From NCBI RefSeq assembly GCF_012985465.1, contig NZ_JAAQWN010000007.1, positions 124,001 through 188,000 on the forward strand: a stretch of 64,000 nucleotides of DNA, read 5' to 3'. The stretch is from Pseudomonas sp. WS 5079 (lineage in GTDB: Bacteria; Pseudomonadota; Gammaproteobacteria; Pseudomonadales; Pseudomonadaceae). A model generated the notes under the pieces. It did not search any database and had not been told where the DNA came from. It saw nothing but the letters and a program-made list of their open reading frames with translations. Numbering within the stretch: position 1 is the stretch's first letter; every line of letters begins with the position of its first letter. Positions 25,570 through 34,373 of this stretch are shown piece by piece. The position numbers and the translations under genes are program-made.

Positions 25570-26190
25570 ATGACCCACAGCACCGGCACCCTCTACATTA
25601 TTTCCGCGCCCTCGGGCGCGGGCAAAAGCAGCCTGGTCAAGGCCCTGACCGACGCCAACCCGGAGATCCGCGTATCGGTCTCCCATACCACCCGCGCCAT
25701 GCGTCCGGGTGAGGTGAACGGCGTGAACTATCACTTCGTCGAGCGCAGCGAGTTCGTGAAGATGATCGAACACGGTGACTTCCTGGAGCGTGCCGAAGTG
25801 TTCGGCAACCTCTATGGCACGTCCCAGAGCCATTTGCAGCAGACCCTCGACGAAGGCCATGACCTGATCCTGGAAATCGACTGGCAGGGCGCCGAACAGG
25901 TGCGCCAATTGATGCCCAAGGCGCGCTCGATCTTTATCCTGCCGCCGTCCCTGGAAGCCTTGCACCAGCGCCTGACCAATCGCGGCCAGGACAGTGACGA
26001 GATCATCGCTGGGCGCATGCGCGAAGCCGTCAGTGAAATGAGCCACTATGTGGACTACGACTACCTGATCATCAACGACGATTTTGCCCACGCCCTGGAC
26101 GACCTGAAGGCGATTTTCCGTGCCAATCAGCTCCAGCAAAAACGCCAGCAGCAGCGTTTTGGCAAATTGTTGGCCGAACTGCTCGGTTGA
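25570..26190 (+). CDS. gmk: Guanylate kinase
   Basis: This kinase of 206 residues converts GMP to GDP. The P-loop is SAPSGAGKSSL, and the GMP-binding region is VSHTTRAMRPGEVNGVNYHF. It sits upstream of rpoZ and spoT, the conserved gmk-rpoZ-spoT order that ties guanine nucleotide supply to (p)ppGpp. The start at 25570 is the first ATG with the domain intact. Confidence 0.97.
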   Translation: MTHSTGTLYIISAPSGAGKSSLVKALTDANPEIRVSVSHTTRAMRPGEVNGVNYHFVERSEFVKMIEHGDFLERAEVFGNLYGTSQSHLQQTLDEGHDLILEIDWQGAEQVRQLMPKARSIFILPPSLEALHQRLTNRGQDSDEIIAGRMREAVSEMSHYVDYDYLIINDDFAHALDDLKAIFRANQLQQKRQQQRFGKLLAELLG

Positions 26191-26357
26191 ATGGCTCTTC
26201 CCAAAACCGCTGCAAGGGCCTTACATTGGCACTTGTAGCGTGTTTGCCGGGGCCTGCGGAAAATCAGCGCTTCCCTAAACGCTGGTGATTTTTTAAACTG
26301 TTGAGTCCGCTCGCCCAACCGGGCAGCGCGCATCTTGCATTCGCTCCGAGGAATACC

Positions 26358-26621
26358 ATGGCCCGCGTAACCGTTGAAGACTGCCTAGAACACGTGGATA
26401 ACCGCTTTGAGCTGGTCATGCTCTCTACCAAGCGTGCCCGTCAATTGGCCACTGGCGGCAAAGAGCCGTTGCTCAATTGGGAAAATGACAAGCCAACCGT
26501 GATGGCCCTGCGCGAAATCGCTGCCGGCGTGATGAGCTACGAGTTCATCGCCAACGCCGAGATCGTTGAAGACGAACCGCTGTTTGCAGCGTTCGAGGAC
26601 GAGTCCAACGAGGCCGTCTAA
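26358..26621 (+). CDS. rpoZ: RNA polymerase omega subunit
   Basis: The 87-residue product reads MARVTVEDCLEHVDNRFELV. It promotes assembly of RNA polymerase and forms part of a (p)ppGpp binding site together with beta'. It lies 167 bases after gmk and 60 bases before spoT. The ATG follows the CCGAGGAATACC site. Confidence 0.97.
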   Translation: MARVTVEDCLEHVDNRFELVMLSTKRARQLATGGKEPLLNWENDKPTVMALREIAAGVMSYEFIANAEIVEDEPLFAAFEDESNEAV

Positions 26622-26681
26622 GCCTATGCCTGGTCGACGTAGCACGGCGCGGGGTCAAAGCCTTCGGCAGGAGTTAATACC

Positions 26682-28787
26682 TTGCCGAGCATAGACGCCC
26701 TCGCCGATCGCTTATCGACCTACCTCGGTACCGACCAGGTCAACCTGGTCCGCCGAGCGTATTTCTACGCCGAACAAGCCCACGACGGCCAACGCCGCCG
26801 CAGCGGCGAGGCATATGTCACCCATCCTCTTGCGGTGGCCAATATTCTTGCCGACATGCACATGGACCATCAAAGCCTGATGGCCGCGATGCTGCATGAC
26901 GTGATCGAAGACACCGGCATTGCCAAGGAAGCGCTCAGCGCGCAATTTGGCGAAACCGTGGCCGACCTGGTCGACGGGGTCAGCAAGCTGACCCAGATGA
27001 ACTTCGAGACCAAGGCCGAGGCCCAGGCGGAAAACTTCCAGAAAATGGCCATGGCCATGGCCCGGGATATCCGGGTGATCCTGGTCAAACTGGCCGACCG
27101 GCTGCACAACATGCGCACGCTGGAAGTGCTGTCCGGCGAGAAACGCCGGCGCATTGCCAAGGAAACCCTGGAAATCTACGCGCCCATCGCCAACCGGCTG
27201 GGCATGCATGCCATTCGTATCGAATTCGAAGACCTTGGTTTCAAGGCGATGCACCCGATGCGCTCAGCGCGTATCTACCAGGCGGTCAAGCGCGCCCGGG
27301 GCAATCGCAAGGAAATCGTCAACAAGATCGAAGAGTCCCTGAGCCATTGCCTGGCAATCGACGAGATTGAAGGCGAAGTCAGCGGGCGGCAGAAGCATAT
27401 CTACGGCATCTACAAGAAGATGCGCGGCAAGCGCCGGGCCTTCAACGAGATCATGGACGTGTATGCGTTCCGGATCATCGTCGACAAGGTCGATACCTGC
27501 TACCGCGTGCTGGGCGCTGTACATAATTTGTACAAACCCCTGCCAGGCCGCTTCAAGGACTACATCGCGATCCCCAAGGCCAACGGCTATCAGTCGCTGC
27601 ATACCACGCTGTTCGGTATGCATGGGGTGCCGATCGAGATCCAGATCCGCACCCGGGAAATGGAAGAGATGGCCAACAACGGCATCGCCGCCCATTGGCT
27701 GTACAAGTCCAGCGGCGACGAGCAGCCCAAAGGCACCCATGCCCGCGCCCGCCAGTGGGTCAAGGGCGTGCTGGAAATGCAACAACGTGCCGGCAACTCC
27801 CTGGAATTTATCGAAAGCGTGAAGATCGACCTGTTCCCGGACGAGGTCTACGTGTTCACGCCCAAAGGCCGGATCATGGAGCTGCCCAAGGGCTCCACGG
27901 CGGTCGACTTTGCCTACGCGGTTCACACCGACGTCGGTAACAGCTGCATTGCCTGCCGGATCAACCGTCGCCTGGCCCCACTGTCGGAACCGCTGCAAAG
28001 CGGTTCCACCGTGGAAATCGTCAGCGCGCCGGGGGCCCGGCCGAATCCGGCGTGGCTCAACTTCGTGGTCACCGGCAAGGCTCGCACCCATATCCGCCAC
28101 GCGCTGAAGCTGCAACGTCGCTCCGAGTCCATCAGCCTGGGCGAACGCCTGCTGAACAAGGTGCTCAACGGTTTCGACAGCTCCCTGGAGAAGATTCCCG
28201 CCGAGCGCGTGCAGGCGATCCTCCACGAGTACCGCCAGGAAACCATCGAAGACCTGCTCGAAGATATCGGCCTGGGCAACCGCATGGCCTACGTCGTCGC
28301 CCGTCGCCTGCTGGGCGAAGGCGAGCAACTGCCGAGCCCCGAAGGCCCGCTGGCCATTCGTGGCACCGAAGGCCTGGTGCTGAGCTACGCCAAATGCTGT
28401 ACGCCAATCCCGGGCGACCCGATTGTCGGGCACCTGTCCGCCGGCAAAGGCATGGTGGTGCACCTGGACAACTGCCGCAATATCAGCGAAATCCGCCACA
28501 ACCCGGAAAAATGCATCCAGCTGTCATGGGCCAAGGATGTGACCGGCGAATTCAACGTCGAGCTGCGGGTGGAGCTGGAGCACCAGCGCGGCCTGATCGC
28601 CCTGCTGGCCAGCAGTGTCAACGCGGCCGACGGTAATATCGAAAAAATCAGCATGGACGAACGCGATGGTCGCATCAGCGTGGTCCAACTGGTGGTCAGC
28701 GTGCACGACCGCGTGCACTTGGCCCGTGTGATCAAGAAACTGCGTGCCCTGACCGGGGTTATCCGCATCACTCGCATGCGCGCATAA
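26682..28787 (+). CDS. spoT: Bifunctional (p)ppGpp synthetase/hydrolase SpoT
   Basis: The 701-residue protein has, in order, the HD hydrolase domain (HDVIEDT at 72-78), the synthetase domain (about 235-350; REMEEMANNGIAAHW), TGS (about 390-450) and a C-terminal ACT domain (about 625-700). It sets the stringent-response alarmone level. The start is a TTG at 26682 with AGGAG eight bases upstream; no suitable ATG exists at the domain onset. Weak initiation may keep its level low. Confidence 0.97.
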   Translation: MPSIDALADRLSTYLGTDQVNLVRRAYFYAEQAHDGQRRRSGEAYVTHPLAVANILADMHMDHQSLMAAMLHDVIEDTGIAKEALSAQFGETVADLVDGVSKLTQMNFETKAEAQAENFQKMAMAMARDIRVILVKLADRLHNMRTLEVLSGEKRRRIAKETLEIYAPIANRLGMHAIRIEFEDLGFKAMHPMRSARIYQAVKRARGNRKEIVNKIEESLSHCLAIDEIEGEVSGRQKHIYGIYKKMRGKRRAFNEIMDVYAFRIIVDKVDTCYRVLGAVHNLYKPLPGRFKDYIAIPKANGYQSLHTTLFGMHGVPIEIQIRTREMEEMANNGIAAHWLYKSSGDEQPKGTHARARQWVKGVLEMQQRAGNSLEFIESVKIDLFPDEVYVFTPKGRIMELPKGSTAVDFAYAVHTDVGNSCIACRINRRLAPLSEPLQSGSTVEIVSAPGARPNPAWLNFVVTGKARTHIRHALKLQRRSESISLGERLLNKVLNGFDSSLEKIPAERVQAILHEYRQETIEDLLEDIGLGNRMAYVVARRLLGEGEQLPSPEGPLAIRGTEGLVLSYAKCCTPIPGDPIVGHLSAGKGMVVHLDNCRNISEIRHNPEKCIQLSWAKDVTGEFNVELRVELEHQRGLIALLASSVNAADGNIEKISMDERDGRISVVQLVVSVHDRVHLARVIKKLRALTGVIRITRMRA

Positions 28788-28824
28788 CACCCCCCTATAG
28801 CCCGGACATTACAAGGAGTCATTC

Positions 28825-29205
28825 ATGACCAAGACTGTTATCACCAGCGACAAGGCACCTGCTGCCATCGGTACTTATTCCCAGGCGATCAAGGCGGGCA
28901 ACACCGTCTACATGTCCGGCCAGATCCCACTGGACCCAAAGACCATGGAACTGGTTGAAGGCTTTGAAGCCCAGACCGTACAAGTCTTCGAGAACCTCAA
29001 ATCGGTAGCTGAAGCAGCAGGTGGTTCGTTCAAGGACATCGTCAAGCTGAACATCTTCCTCACCGACCTCAGCCACTTCGCCAAGGTCAACGAGATCATG
29101 GGCAAGTACTTCGAACAACCCTACCCAGCCCGCGCCGCCATTGGCGTTGCCGCCCTGCCCAAGGGTTCCCAGGTTGAGATGGACGCGATTCTGGTCATCG
29201 AGTAA
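28825..29205 (+). CDS. ridA: RidA: reactive intermediate/imine deaminase
   Basis: The 126-residue protein starts MTKTVITSDKAPAAIGTYSQ and has the archetypal RidA features, including the pocket arginine in YPARAAIGVAALPKGSQVEM. It hydrolyses 2-aminoacrylate-type imines made by PLP enzymes. It lies 37 bases after spoT and is followed by a terminator. It is closer to the classical RidA than the copy at 2973. Confidence 0.95.
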   Translation: MTKTVITSDKAPAAIGTYSQAIKAGNTVYMSGQIPLDPKTMELVEGFEAQTVQVFENLKSVAEAAGGSFKDIVKLNIFLTDLSHFAKVNEIMGKYFEQPYPARAAIGVAALPKGSQVEMDAILVIE

Positions 29206-29211
29206 TACATT

Positions 29212-29246
29212 CGGCGCAACCCACGGGGTTGCGCCGACTTCGTTTT
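29212..29246 (+). terminator. Intrinsic terminator after ridA
   Basis: The stem CGGCGCAACCC/GGGTTGCGCCG has a 3-base loop and is followed by ACTTCGTTTT. The U-tract is weak but the stem is perfect. Confidence 0.75.
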
Positions 29247-29260
29247 AAAAGGATTTCGTA

Positions 29261-30004
29261 ATGCGCAAAGCGCTCGTTGCCTCCACGCTGCTGGCCCTTC
29301 TTCTTGGCGGCTGCGCCAGCAGTCCTGCCACCCGGGATGTGAGCGGTACCTGGATCAACCAGGTTGCCATCGATGCGGCGTCCAAGGGCGGCCCTTTGCG
29401 TGAAGCCCTGCAAGCCTACGGCCCGAACCTCGAATGGGAGGTCAACACCCGGGCCAACCAGGCGCGCTACTTCAACGGCTTTGAACGCCCTGAAGGCACC
29501 CTGGCCGGCGAAAAGTCCGGCACCTGGAACGTTGATTTCTACGGCAGCTCGACCACCGAACTCAAGCGCAAGGGCAAACAGCTGCTGCAAGTGGCCAACG
29601 ACAACGAGCCCGAACAGCTCTTTGATCGCCCCAAGGACCCTGCCCCTGAAGGCGCACCGCTGGGTGCCAACTTCGAACGGGCGCTGTACGCGGCCTACAT
29701 GGGCGGCAGTTGGAAAATCACCAGCGGCAGCGGCCTGGGCGAGACCGTACAGTTCCAGGCCAACGGCCAGGTTACCGGCCTGCCGGGTGCCGACCAGTAT
29801 TCACTGTGCCTGGCAGGCGATTGCGCCTCCATGAGTGGTGGCTACGACAGCATCTGGCTGCAACAAGGCGGCCAGGGCAACCCGTGGATCTTCAGTCGCA
29901 ACGACAAGCAACTGGAGATTTTCCAGGCGATCAATACATCACAGGCCGACGAAGTGCCTTCGTTCACCCCCGGGCCGCGTCAGTGGCTACTGGAAAAACA
30001 GTGA
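29261..30004 (+). CDS. Lipoprotein of unknown function, first of a tandem pair
   Basis: The protein has 247 residues. A lipoprotein signal (LALLLGGCAS) is followed by the shared core: SGTWINQVAIDAA, NLEWEVNTR, AYMGGSWKI, LCLAGDCAS, LEIFQAINTS, and the C-terminal RQWLLEKQ. I recognise no named domain. The two cysteines in LCLAGDC may pair. The next gene encodes a clear paralogue in the same direction. Both sit after ridA, behind a terminator, so a promoter must lie in the short gap or read-through must occur. A surface or periplasmic location is inferred from the lipobox. Confidence 0.75.
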   Translation: MRKALVASTLLALLLGGCASSPATRDVSGTWINQVAIDAASKGGPLREALQAYGPNLEWEVNTRANQARYFNGFERPEGTLAGEKSGTWNVDFYGSSTTELKRKGKQLLQVANDNEPEQLFDRPKDPAPEGAPLGANFERALYAAYMGGSWKITSGSGLGETVQFQANGQVTGLPGADQYSLCLAGDCASMSGGYDSIWLQQGGQGNPWIFSRNDKQLEIFQAINTSQADEVPSFTPGPRQWLLEKQ

Positions 30005-30012
30005 TACGAAAC

Positions 30013-30040
30013 AAAGGAGCCTACGGGCTCCTTTTTCTTT
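30013..30040 (+). terminator. Terminator between the two paralogous lipoprotein genes
   Basis: The hairpin AAAGGAGCC-TACG-GGCTCCTTT is followed by TTCTTT. The two paralogues may therefore be separately controlled. Confidence 0.8.
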
Positions 30041-30070
30041 AGCCTGCAATGCTTTGCCTCGGACTACGCC

Positions 30071-30805
30071 ATGTTCAAACCACTCCTCATTGGCCTGGCC
30101 TTGCTGGGCGGCTGCACCCACGTATCGCAACCCGTCGCCATCAGCGGGATCTGGATCAACCAGGCCGCCATCGATGCCGCCGCCCAGGGCCGGCCGCTGC
30201 TCAACAGCCTGCAAGCCAACGGTAGGAACCTGGAGTGGAATGTCGACACCCGCACCGGCCAAGCTCATGCCAGCAGTGCCTTTGAGGTAGATGAAGGCCA
30301 ACTCCTGCCAAAAGCACCTGGCGCATGGACCGTCGATCACAACGGCCATGGCCGTGACGAACTGCAATTAAAGGATCAGCAACTGCTCCAACTGCCTCGC
30401 AAGGATCTGCCCGGCCAGGTGTTCCAGCGTGCCCACCCATCGACCACGGAGGGTGCGCAATGGGGGAGTACATTCCGGCAGGCACTGAACTCAGCTTACA
30501 TGGGTGGCCCGTGGAAAATCCTTGAGGGCGAGGGCGCCGGCGGCACCGTAGTGTTCAATGCGCATGGCAACCTGTCGGGCCTGGGAAAGAATGACCGATA
30601 CGAATTGTGCCTGGGCGGGGACTGCGCCACTCAAGGCGCCGGCAATGACACCCTGTACCTGGGCAAAGGCGACGCGGGGGATAGTTGGATTTTCGTGCGC
30701 AACGGCAACACGCTGGAAATTTTCCAGGCGATCAATCATTCCAGGCCAGACGAAATTCCTCAGTTGAGCCCTGGGCAGCGCCAGTGGCTGCTGGAAAAAC
30801 AGTAA
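30071..30805 (+). CDS. Lipoprotein of unknown function, second of a tandem pair
   Basis: The protein has 244 residues and starts MFKPLLIGLALLGGCTHV with a lipobox (LLGGC). It is homologous along its length to the preceding gene: SGIWINQAAIDAA, NLEWNVDTRTGQA, AYMGGPWKI, LCLGGDCATQ, LEIFQAINHS, and the identical end RQWLLEKQ. The middle (about residues 75-130) is the most divergent. This is a tandem duplication, old enough for the DNA to have drifted. Function is unknown. Confidence 0.75.
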   Translation: MFKPLLIGLALLGGCTHVSQPVAISGIWINQAAIDAAAQGRPLLNSLQANGRNLEWNVDTRTGQAHASSAFEVDEGQLLPKAPGAWTVDHNGHGRDELQLKDQQLLQLPRKDLPGQVFQRAHPSTTEGAQWGSTFRQALNSAYMGGPWKILEGEGAGGTVVFNAHGNLSGLGKNDRYELCLGGDCATQGAGNDTLYLGKGDAGDSWIFVRNGNTLEIFQAINHSRPDEIPQLSPGQRQWLLEKQ

Positions 30806-30812
30806 GACCACT

Positions 30813-30898
30813 GTGGGAGCTGGCTTGCCTGCAATAGCATCACCTCTGTTTCACTGACACACCGAGCTGCCTGCATCGCAGGCAAGCCCGGCTCCCAC
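30813..30898. repeat. REPIN, GCTGGC version
   Basis: GTGGGAGCTGGCTTGCCTGCAAT is paired with TGCATCGCAGGCAAGCCCGGCTCCCAC. The right arm has an extra C (GCCCGGC). It lies between the lipoprotein gene and the convergent SDR gene. Confidence 0.92.
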
Positions 30899-30906
30899 AG
30901 GAGAGG

Positions 30907-31758
30907 TCAGCCCTTGAGGATAGCGGCGTAGCCTTCGCGGTAGCTTGGATAGGTTGGCGTCCAGCCCAGCGCCTTGGCTCGCGCATTGCTGCACTGCTTG
31001 CTGCCCGCACGCCGCACGCTGGCGTCTTCGGCCCACTCGGTGACCCCAAGGTACTCGCGCAGCCAATCCACGACTTCGGCCAGCGGCGCAGGCGCGTTGT
31101 CGACACCAATGTAGACCTTGTCCAACGTACCGCCCTGCTCCACATGCAGCAGCAAAAAGGCCAGCAGCCCTGCCGCATCATCGACGTGGATGCGGTTGCC
31201 ATATAAAGGTGGCTCAACCGCCACGCGATAGCCTTGGCGCACCTGGCTCAACAACCACTCGCGACCAGGACCATAGATACCGGTCAAGCGTACAGTCGTG
31301 GCCGGGATACCGCTGTCCAATGCCACTTGCTCGGCTTCCAGCATCACCTGCCCGGAGTACCCAACGGCATGGGTGGGCGAGGTTTCATCGACCCATTCAC
31401 CATTTTGCTGGCCGTAGACGCTGCTACTGGACACAAACAGCAGGTGCTTGGGCTGCTGACCATAGTCATCGAGCCACTCCAGCACATGCTGCAAACCTTC
31501 GACATAGGCTTTGCGATAGCCCGCTTCATCGTGGTCGGTCGCAGCCGCGCAGTACACCAGGTAGTCCACGCCACCAATCGGCCAGGTGTCGGGGCAGTCC
31601 TTTTTGAACAGGTCGCCGGCAATGCCAATCACCCCTTCCGGCAGGCGCGAGACATTGCGTCGCAGGCCATGCACCTCCCATCCCGCGACCAGCAATTGAC
31701 TCGCCAGCCGATTACCTACATCACCACAACCGGCAATCACCACAGAAGGCGCAGACAT
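30907..31758 (-). CDS. NAD-dependent epimerase/dehydratase-like SDR protein
   Basis: This is an extended short-chain dehydrogenase of 283 residues. The Rossmann motif is VVIAGCGDVGNRLASQL, and the YAA-like and YSG segments (VGYSGQVMLEAE, SSSVYGQQ) replace the classical YxxxK. The group resembles YeeZ-type proteins of unknown substrate. A GTG immediately precedes the ATG at 31758; spacing from GGAG favours the ATG. It is divergent from exbB. Confidence 0.82.
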   Translation of the reverse strand: MSAPSVVIAGCGDVGNRLASQLLVAGWEVHGLRRNVSRLPEGVIGIAGDLFKKDCPDTWPIGGVDYLVYCAAATDHDEAGYRKAYVEGLQHVLEWLDDYGQQPKHLLFVSSSSVYGQQNGEWVDETSPTHAVGYSGQVMLEAEQVALDSGIPATTVRLTGIYGPGREWLLSQVRQGYRVAVEPPLYGNRIHVDDAAGLLAFLLLHVEQGGTLDKVYIGVDNAPAPLAEVVDWLREYLGVTEWAEDASVRRAGSKQCSNARAKALGWTPTYPSYREGYAAILKG

Positions 31759-31850
31759 CACAAAACTCCGTTCTCAAAGGTCTAGATTAGCCCTCGCAGG
31801 TGACCAGCGGCCAGAAAAAGCACAAATAAAGTTACTGTATTACTTCTGTT

Positions 31851-31872
31851 AACAAGAATTACTTGCAATAAT
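31851..31872. promoter_or_regulatory. Candidate Fur box upstream of exbB
   Basis: AACAAGAATTACTTGCAATAAT is AT-rich and resembles GAGAATTATTTGCA-type Fur sites. It lies about 77 bases before the exbB start. The match is partial. Iron control of exbBD-tonB is known in the family. Confidence 0.45.
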
Positions 31873-31948
31873 AACGGCCCATTTGTCCTCGGCCCTTTTG
31901 CGGCCTGGCAGGGCAATCCCTTATTTTTTCCTCTCAGGTCCGGCCAGC

Positions 31949-32962
31949 ATGACACGCAATAACCTCCCCGCTTCGCCAACCAAGCCTCACAGCCCGTCCC
32001 GCGCCTGGCGCGCGATAACTGCGTTGCTGCTCAGCGTCCTGCTGGCTCCGACCGCCGCGTTCGCCGATGCCACGGCACCGGCCACCCCGCCTGCCGCCGC
32101 TGCACCAGCCCCGGCTGCAGCCCCAGCACCTGAGCAAAACGCCGCCGCTCCCGGCGCACCGGCTGCCGCACCTGCGGCCACCGACCCGGTCGCAGCCGAA
32201 GGTGTTACCCCACAAGATGAAACCGGCGTGGTCCTGGAAGAAGACAACACCCTGGGCATGGCCCACGACCTGTCGCCGTGGGGCATGTACCAGAACGCCG
32301 ACATCATCGTGAAGATCGTGATGGTCGGCCTGGCTATCGCCTCGATCATCACCTGGACCATCTGGATCGCCAAAGGCTTCGAACTGCTGGGCGCCAAACG
32401 CCGCCTGCGCACTGAAATCGTCAACCTGAAAAAAGCCACCACCCTTAAAGAAGCCAGCGAAAGCGCGGCCATCAAGGGCACCCTGGCGCATCTCTTGGTG
32501 CACGACGCGCTGGAAGAAATGCGCCTGTCGGCCAACACCCGCGAAAAGGAAGGCATCAAGGAACGCGTGAGCTTCCGCCTGGAGCGCCTGGTAGCGGCCT
32601 GCGGTCGCAACATGAGCAACGGCACCGGCGTGCTGGCAACCATCGGTTCTACCGCACCGTTCGTCGGTCTGTTCGGTACCGTGTGGGGCATCATGAACAG
32701 CTTCATCGGCATCGCCAAGACCCAGACCACCAACCTCGCCGTCGTTGCCCCAGGCATCGCCGAAGCCCTGCTGGCAACCGCCCTGGGCCTGGTCGCCGCG
32801 ATTCCGGCGGTGGTGATCTACAACGTGTTCGCCCGCTCGATCGCCGGCTACAAGGCCCAGGTGTCGGATGCTTCGGCAGAAGTCCTGTTGCTGGTCAGCC
32901 GTGACCTCGATCACCTGCCTACCGAGCGCAGCTCGCAACCGCACATGGTGAAAGTGGGGTAA
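31949..32962 (+). CDS. exbB: TonB-system inner membrane protein ExbB
   Basis: The 337-residue protein has a signal-like N-terminus, an Ala/Pro-rich region (about 35-95), then the MotA/TolQ/ExbB core with three membrane segments (IIVKIVMVGLAIASIITWTIW; VLATIGSTAPFVGLFGTVWG; LLATALGLVAAIPAVVIYNV). It forms the proton-driven stator that energises TonB. The Ala/Pro extension is the longer Pseudomonas form. It is the first gene of exbB-exbD-tonB. Confidence 0.96.
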   Translation: MTRNNLPASPTKPHSPSRAWRAITALLLSVLLAPTAAFADATAPATPPAAAAPAPAAAPAPEQNAAAPGAPAAAPAATDPVAAEGVTPQDETGVVLEEDNTLGMAHDLSPWGMYQNADIIVKIVMVGLAIASIITWTIWIAKGFELLGAKRRLRTEIVNLKKATTLKEASESAAIKGTLAHLLVHDALEEMRLSANTREKEGIKERVSFRLERLVAACGRNMSNGTGVLATIGSTAPFVGLFGTVWGIMNSFIGIAKTQTTNLAVVAPGIAEALLATALGLVAAIPAVVIYNVFARSIAGYKAQVSDASAEVLLLVSRDLDHLPTERSSQPHMVKVG

Positions 32963-32968
32963 TCGGCC

Positions 32969-33394
32969 ATGGGCCTGCATTTGAATCAAGGCGACGACGA
33001 GCTCGTCGAGAACCACGAAATCAACGTCACGCCGTTTATCGACGTGATGCTGGTGCTGCTGATCATCTTCATGGTGGCAGCACCCTTGGCCACGGTGGAC
33101 ATCAAGGTCGACCTCCCCGCCTCCAGCGCGAAACCTGCGCCGCGGCCGGAGAAACCGGTGTTCCTCAGCGTCAAGGCTGACCAGCGCCTGTTCCTGGGCG
33201 AAGAAGAAGTCAAATCCGAAACCCTGGGTGCGGTGCTCGACGCGCGGACCCAGGGCAAGAAAGACACGACGATCTTCTTCCAAGCCGACAAAGGCGTGGA
33301 CTACGGCGACCTGATGAGCGTGATGGATGCCCTGCGGGCGGCCGGCTACCTCAAGGTCGGTCTGGTCGGACTTGAGACGGCAGCCAAAAAATGA
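32969..33394 (+). CDS. exbD: TonB-system protein ExbD
   Basis: The 141-residue protein has one N-terminal membrane segment containing the essential aspartate in INVTPFIDVMLVLLIIFMVA, and a periplasmic domain. It forms the proton channel with ExbB. It starts 7 bases after exbB and overlaps tonB by four bases (ATGA), indicating translational coupling. Confidence 0.97.
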   Translation: MGLHLNQGDDELVENHEINVTPFIDVMLVLLIIFMVAAPLATVDIKVDLPASSAKPAPRPEKPVFLSVKADQRLFLGEEEVKSETLGAVLDARTQGKKDTTIFFQADKGVDYGDLMSVMDALRAAGYLKVGLVGLETAAKK

Positions 33395-34137
33395 TCACGA
33401 CGCGCCACAAACTGACGCGTTATGGCACCAGCCTCGCCGTCGTGCTGGGCGTCCACGCCGTCGCGATCATCCTCGCGTACCAATGGTCGGCACCCCATAT
33501 GGTGCAGTTGCCACCGGCGGCCATGGTCATCGACCTGGCGCCGATGCCGGCACCACCGCCTCCGGCCCCGCCGAAGGTGGTGACGCCGCCGCAACCGCCG
33601 GCGCCGGTGGAAGAGTTGCCCTTGCCGAAACTGGCCGAGGCACCCAAGCCGACGATTTCCGTGCCCAAGCCGGTCAAGCCAAAGCCCAAGCCGCAGCCGC
33701 CCAAGCCTGAGAAAAAGGTCGAGCAGCCCAAGGAAAAACCTTCCGAGGACCCGCCGAGCGAAAGCCCTCAGAACAACGCGCCTTCGGAAAAGTCGGCCCA
33801 ACCGCAACCCGGCCCTTCGCCGGCGCAAGTCGCGGCCAAGGCCACCTGGGAAAGCACGCTGCTCGGTCACCTGGCGAAATACAAGAAGTACCCGCCAGGC
33901 GCCCAGGCCCGTGGCAAGGAAGGCTTGAACCGCTTGCGGTTCGTGGTGGATGCCGAAGGCAAGGTGCTGTCTTATGAATTGGTGGGCCGTTCCGGCAACG
34001 CCGACCTGGACCGCGCCACTCTGGAGATGATCCGTCGTGCCCAGCCGCTGCCCAAGCCACCGGCCGACATGTTGAAAAACGGCAGCATCGAAATCGTTGC
34101 GCCGTTTGTCTACAACATCGAGAAGCGTCGCCGCTAA
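33391..34137 (+). CDS. tonB: Energy transducer TonB
   Basis: The 248-residue protein has an N-terminal anchor (SLAVVLGVHAVAIILAYQW), a long Pro/Lys-rich periplasm-spanning region (about 50-145) and a C-terminal TonB domain (about 160-245; YPPGAQARGKEGLNRLRFVV, ATLEMIRRAQPLPKPP). It couples the ExbBD motor to outer-membrane receptors for siderophores and other ligands. It is the last gene of the operon; a REPIN begins within 6 bases of its stop. Confidence 0.96.
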   Translation: MITTRHKLTRYGTSLAVVLGVHAVAIILAYQWSAPHMVQLPPAAMVIDLAPMPAPPPPAPPKVVTPPQPPAPVEELPLPKLAEAPKPTISVPKPVKPKPKPQPPKPEKKVEQPKEKPSEDPPSESPQNNAPSEKSAQPQPGPSPAQVAAKATWESTLLGHLAKYKKYPPGAQARGKEGLNRLRFVVDAEGKVLSYELVGRSGNADLDRATLEMIRRAQPLPKPPADMLKNGSIEIVAPFVYNIEKRRR

Positions 34138-34142
34138 CCCCT

Positions 34143-34246
34143 GTGGGAGCGGGCTTGTGTGGGAGCGGGCTTGCCCGCGATGACGGTGTAACAGTCAACA
34201 TCCACAATGACTGACACACCGCCATCGCGAACAAGCCCACCCCCAC
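34143..34246. repeat. REPIN with nested 16-bp duplication
   Basis: The left arm begins GTGGGAGCGGGCTTGT and then restarts as GTGGGAGCGGGCTTGCCCGCGATG. The right arm ATCGCGAACAAGCCCACCCCCAC is degenerate. It lies directly after tonB. Confidence 0.9.
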
Positions 34247-34373
34247 ACAAAGCCGCCAACGCCATTAAGCAAAATCCCCCGCACAAACCGCTCAATCCCC
34301 AATCTAGTTCTGATAACGTGCGCCTATCGATTGCAGCCGGTATGCTTGGCCCGCAACCTCATGGACGCCCGCT

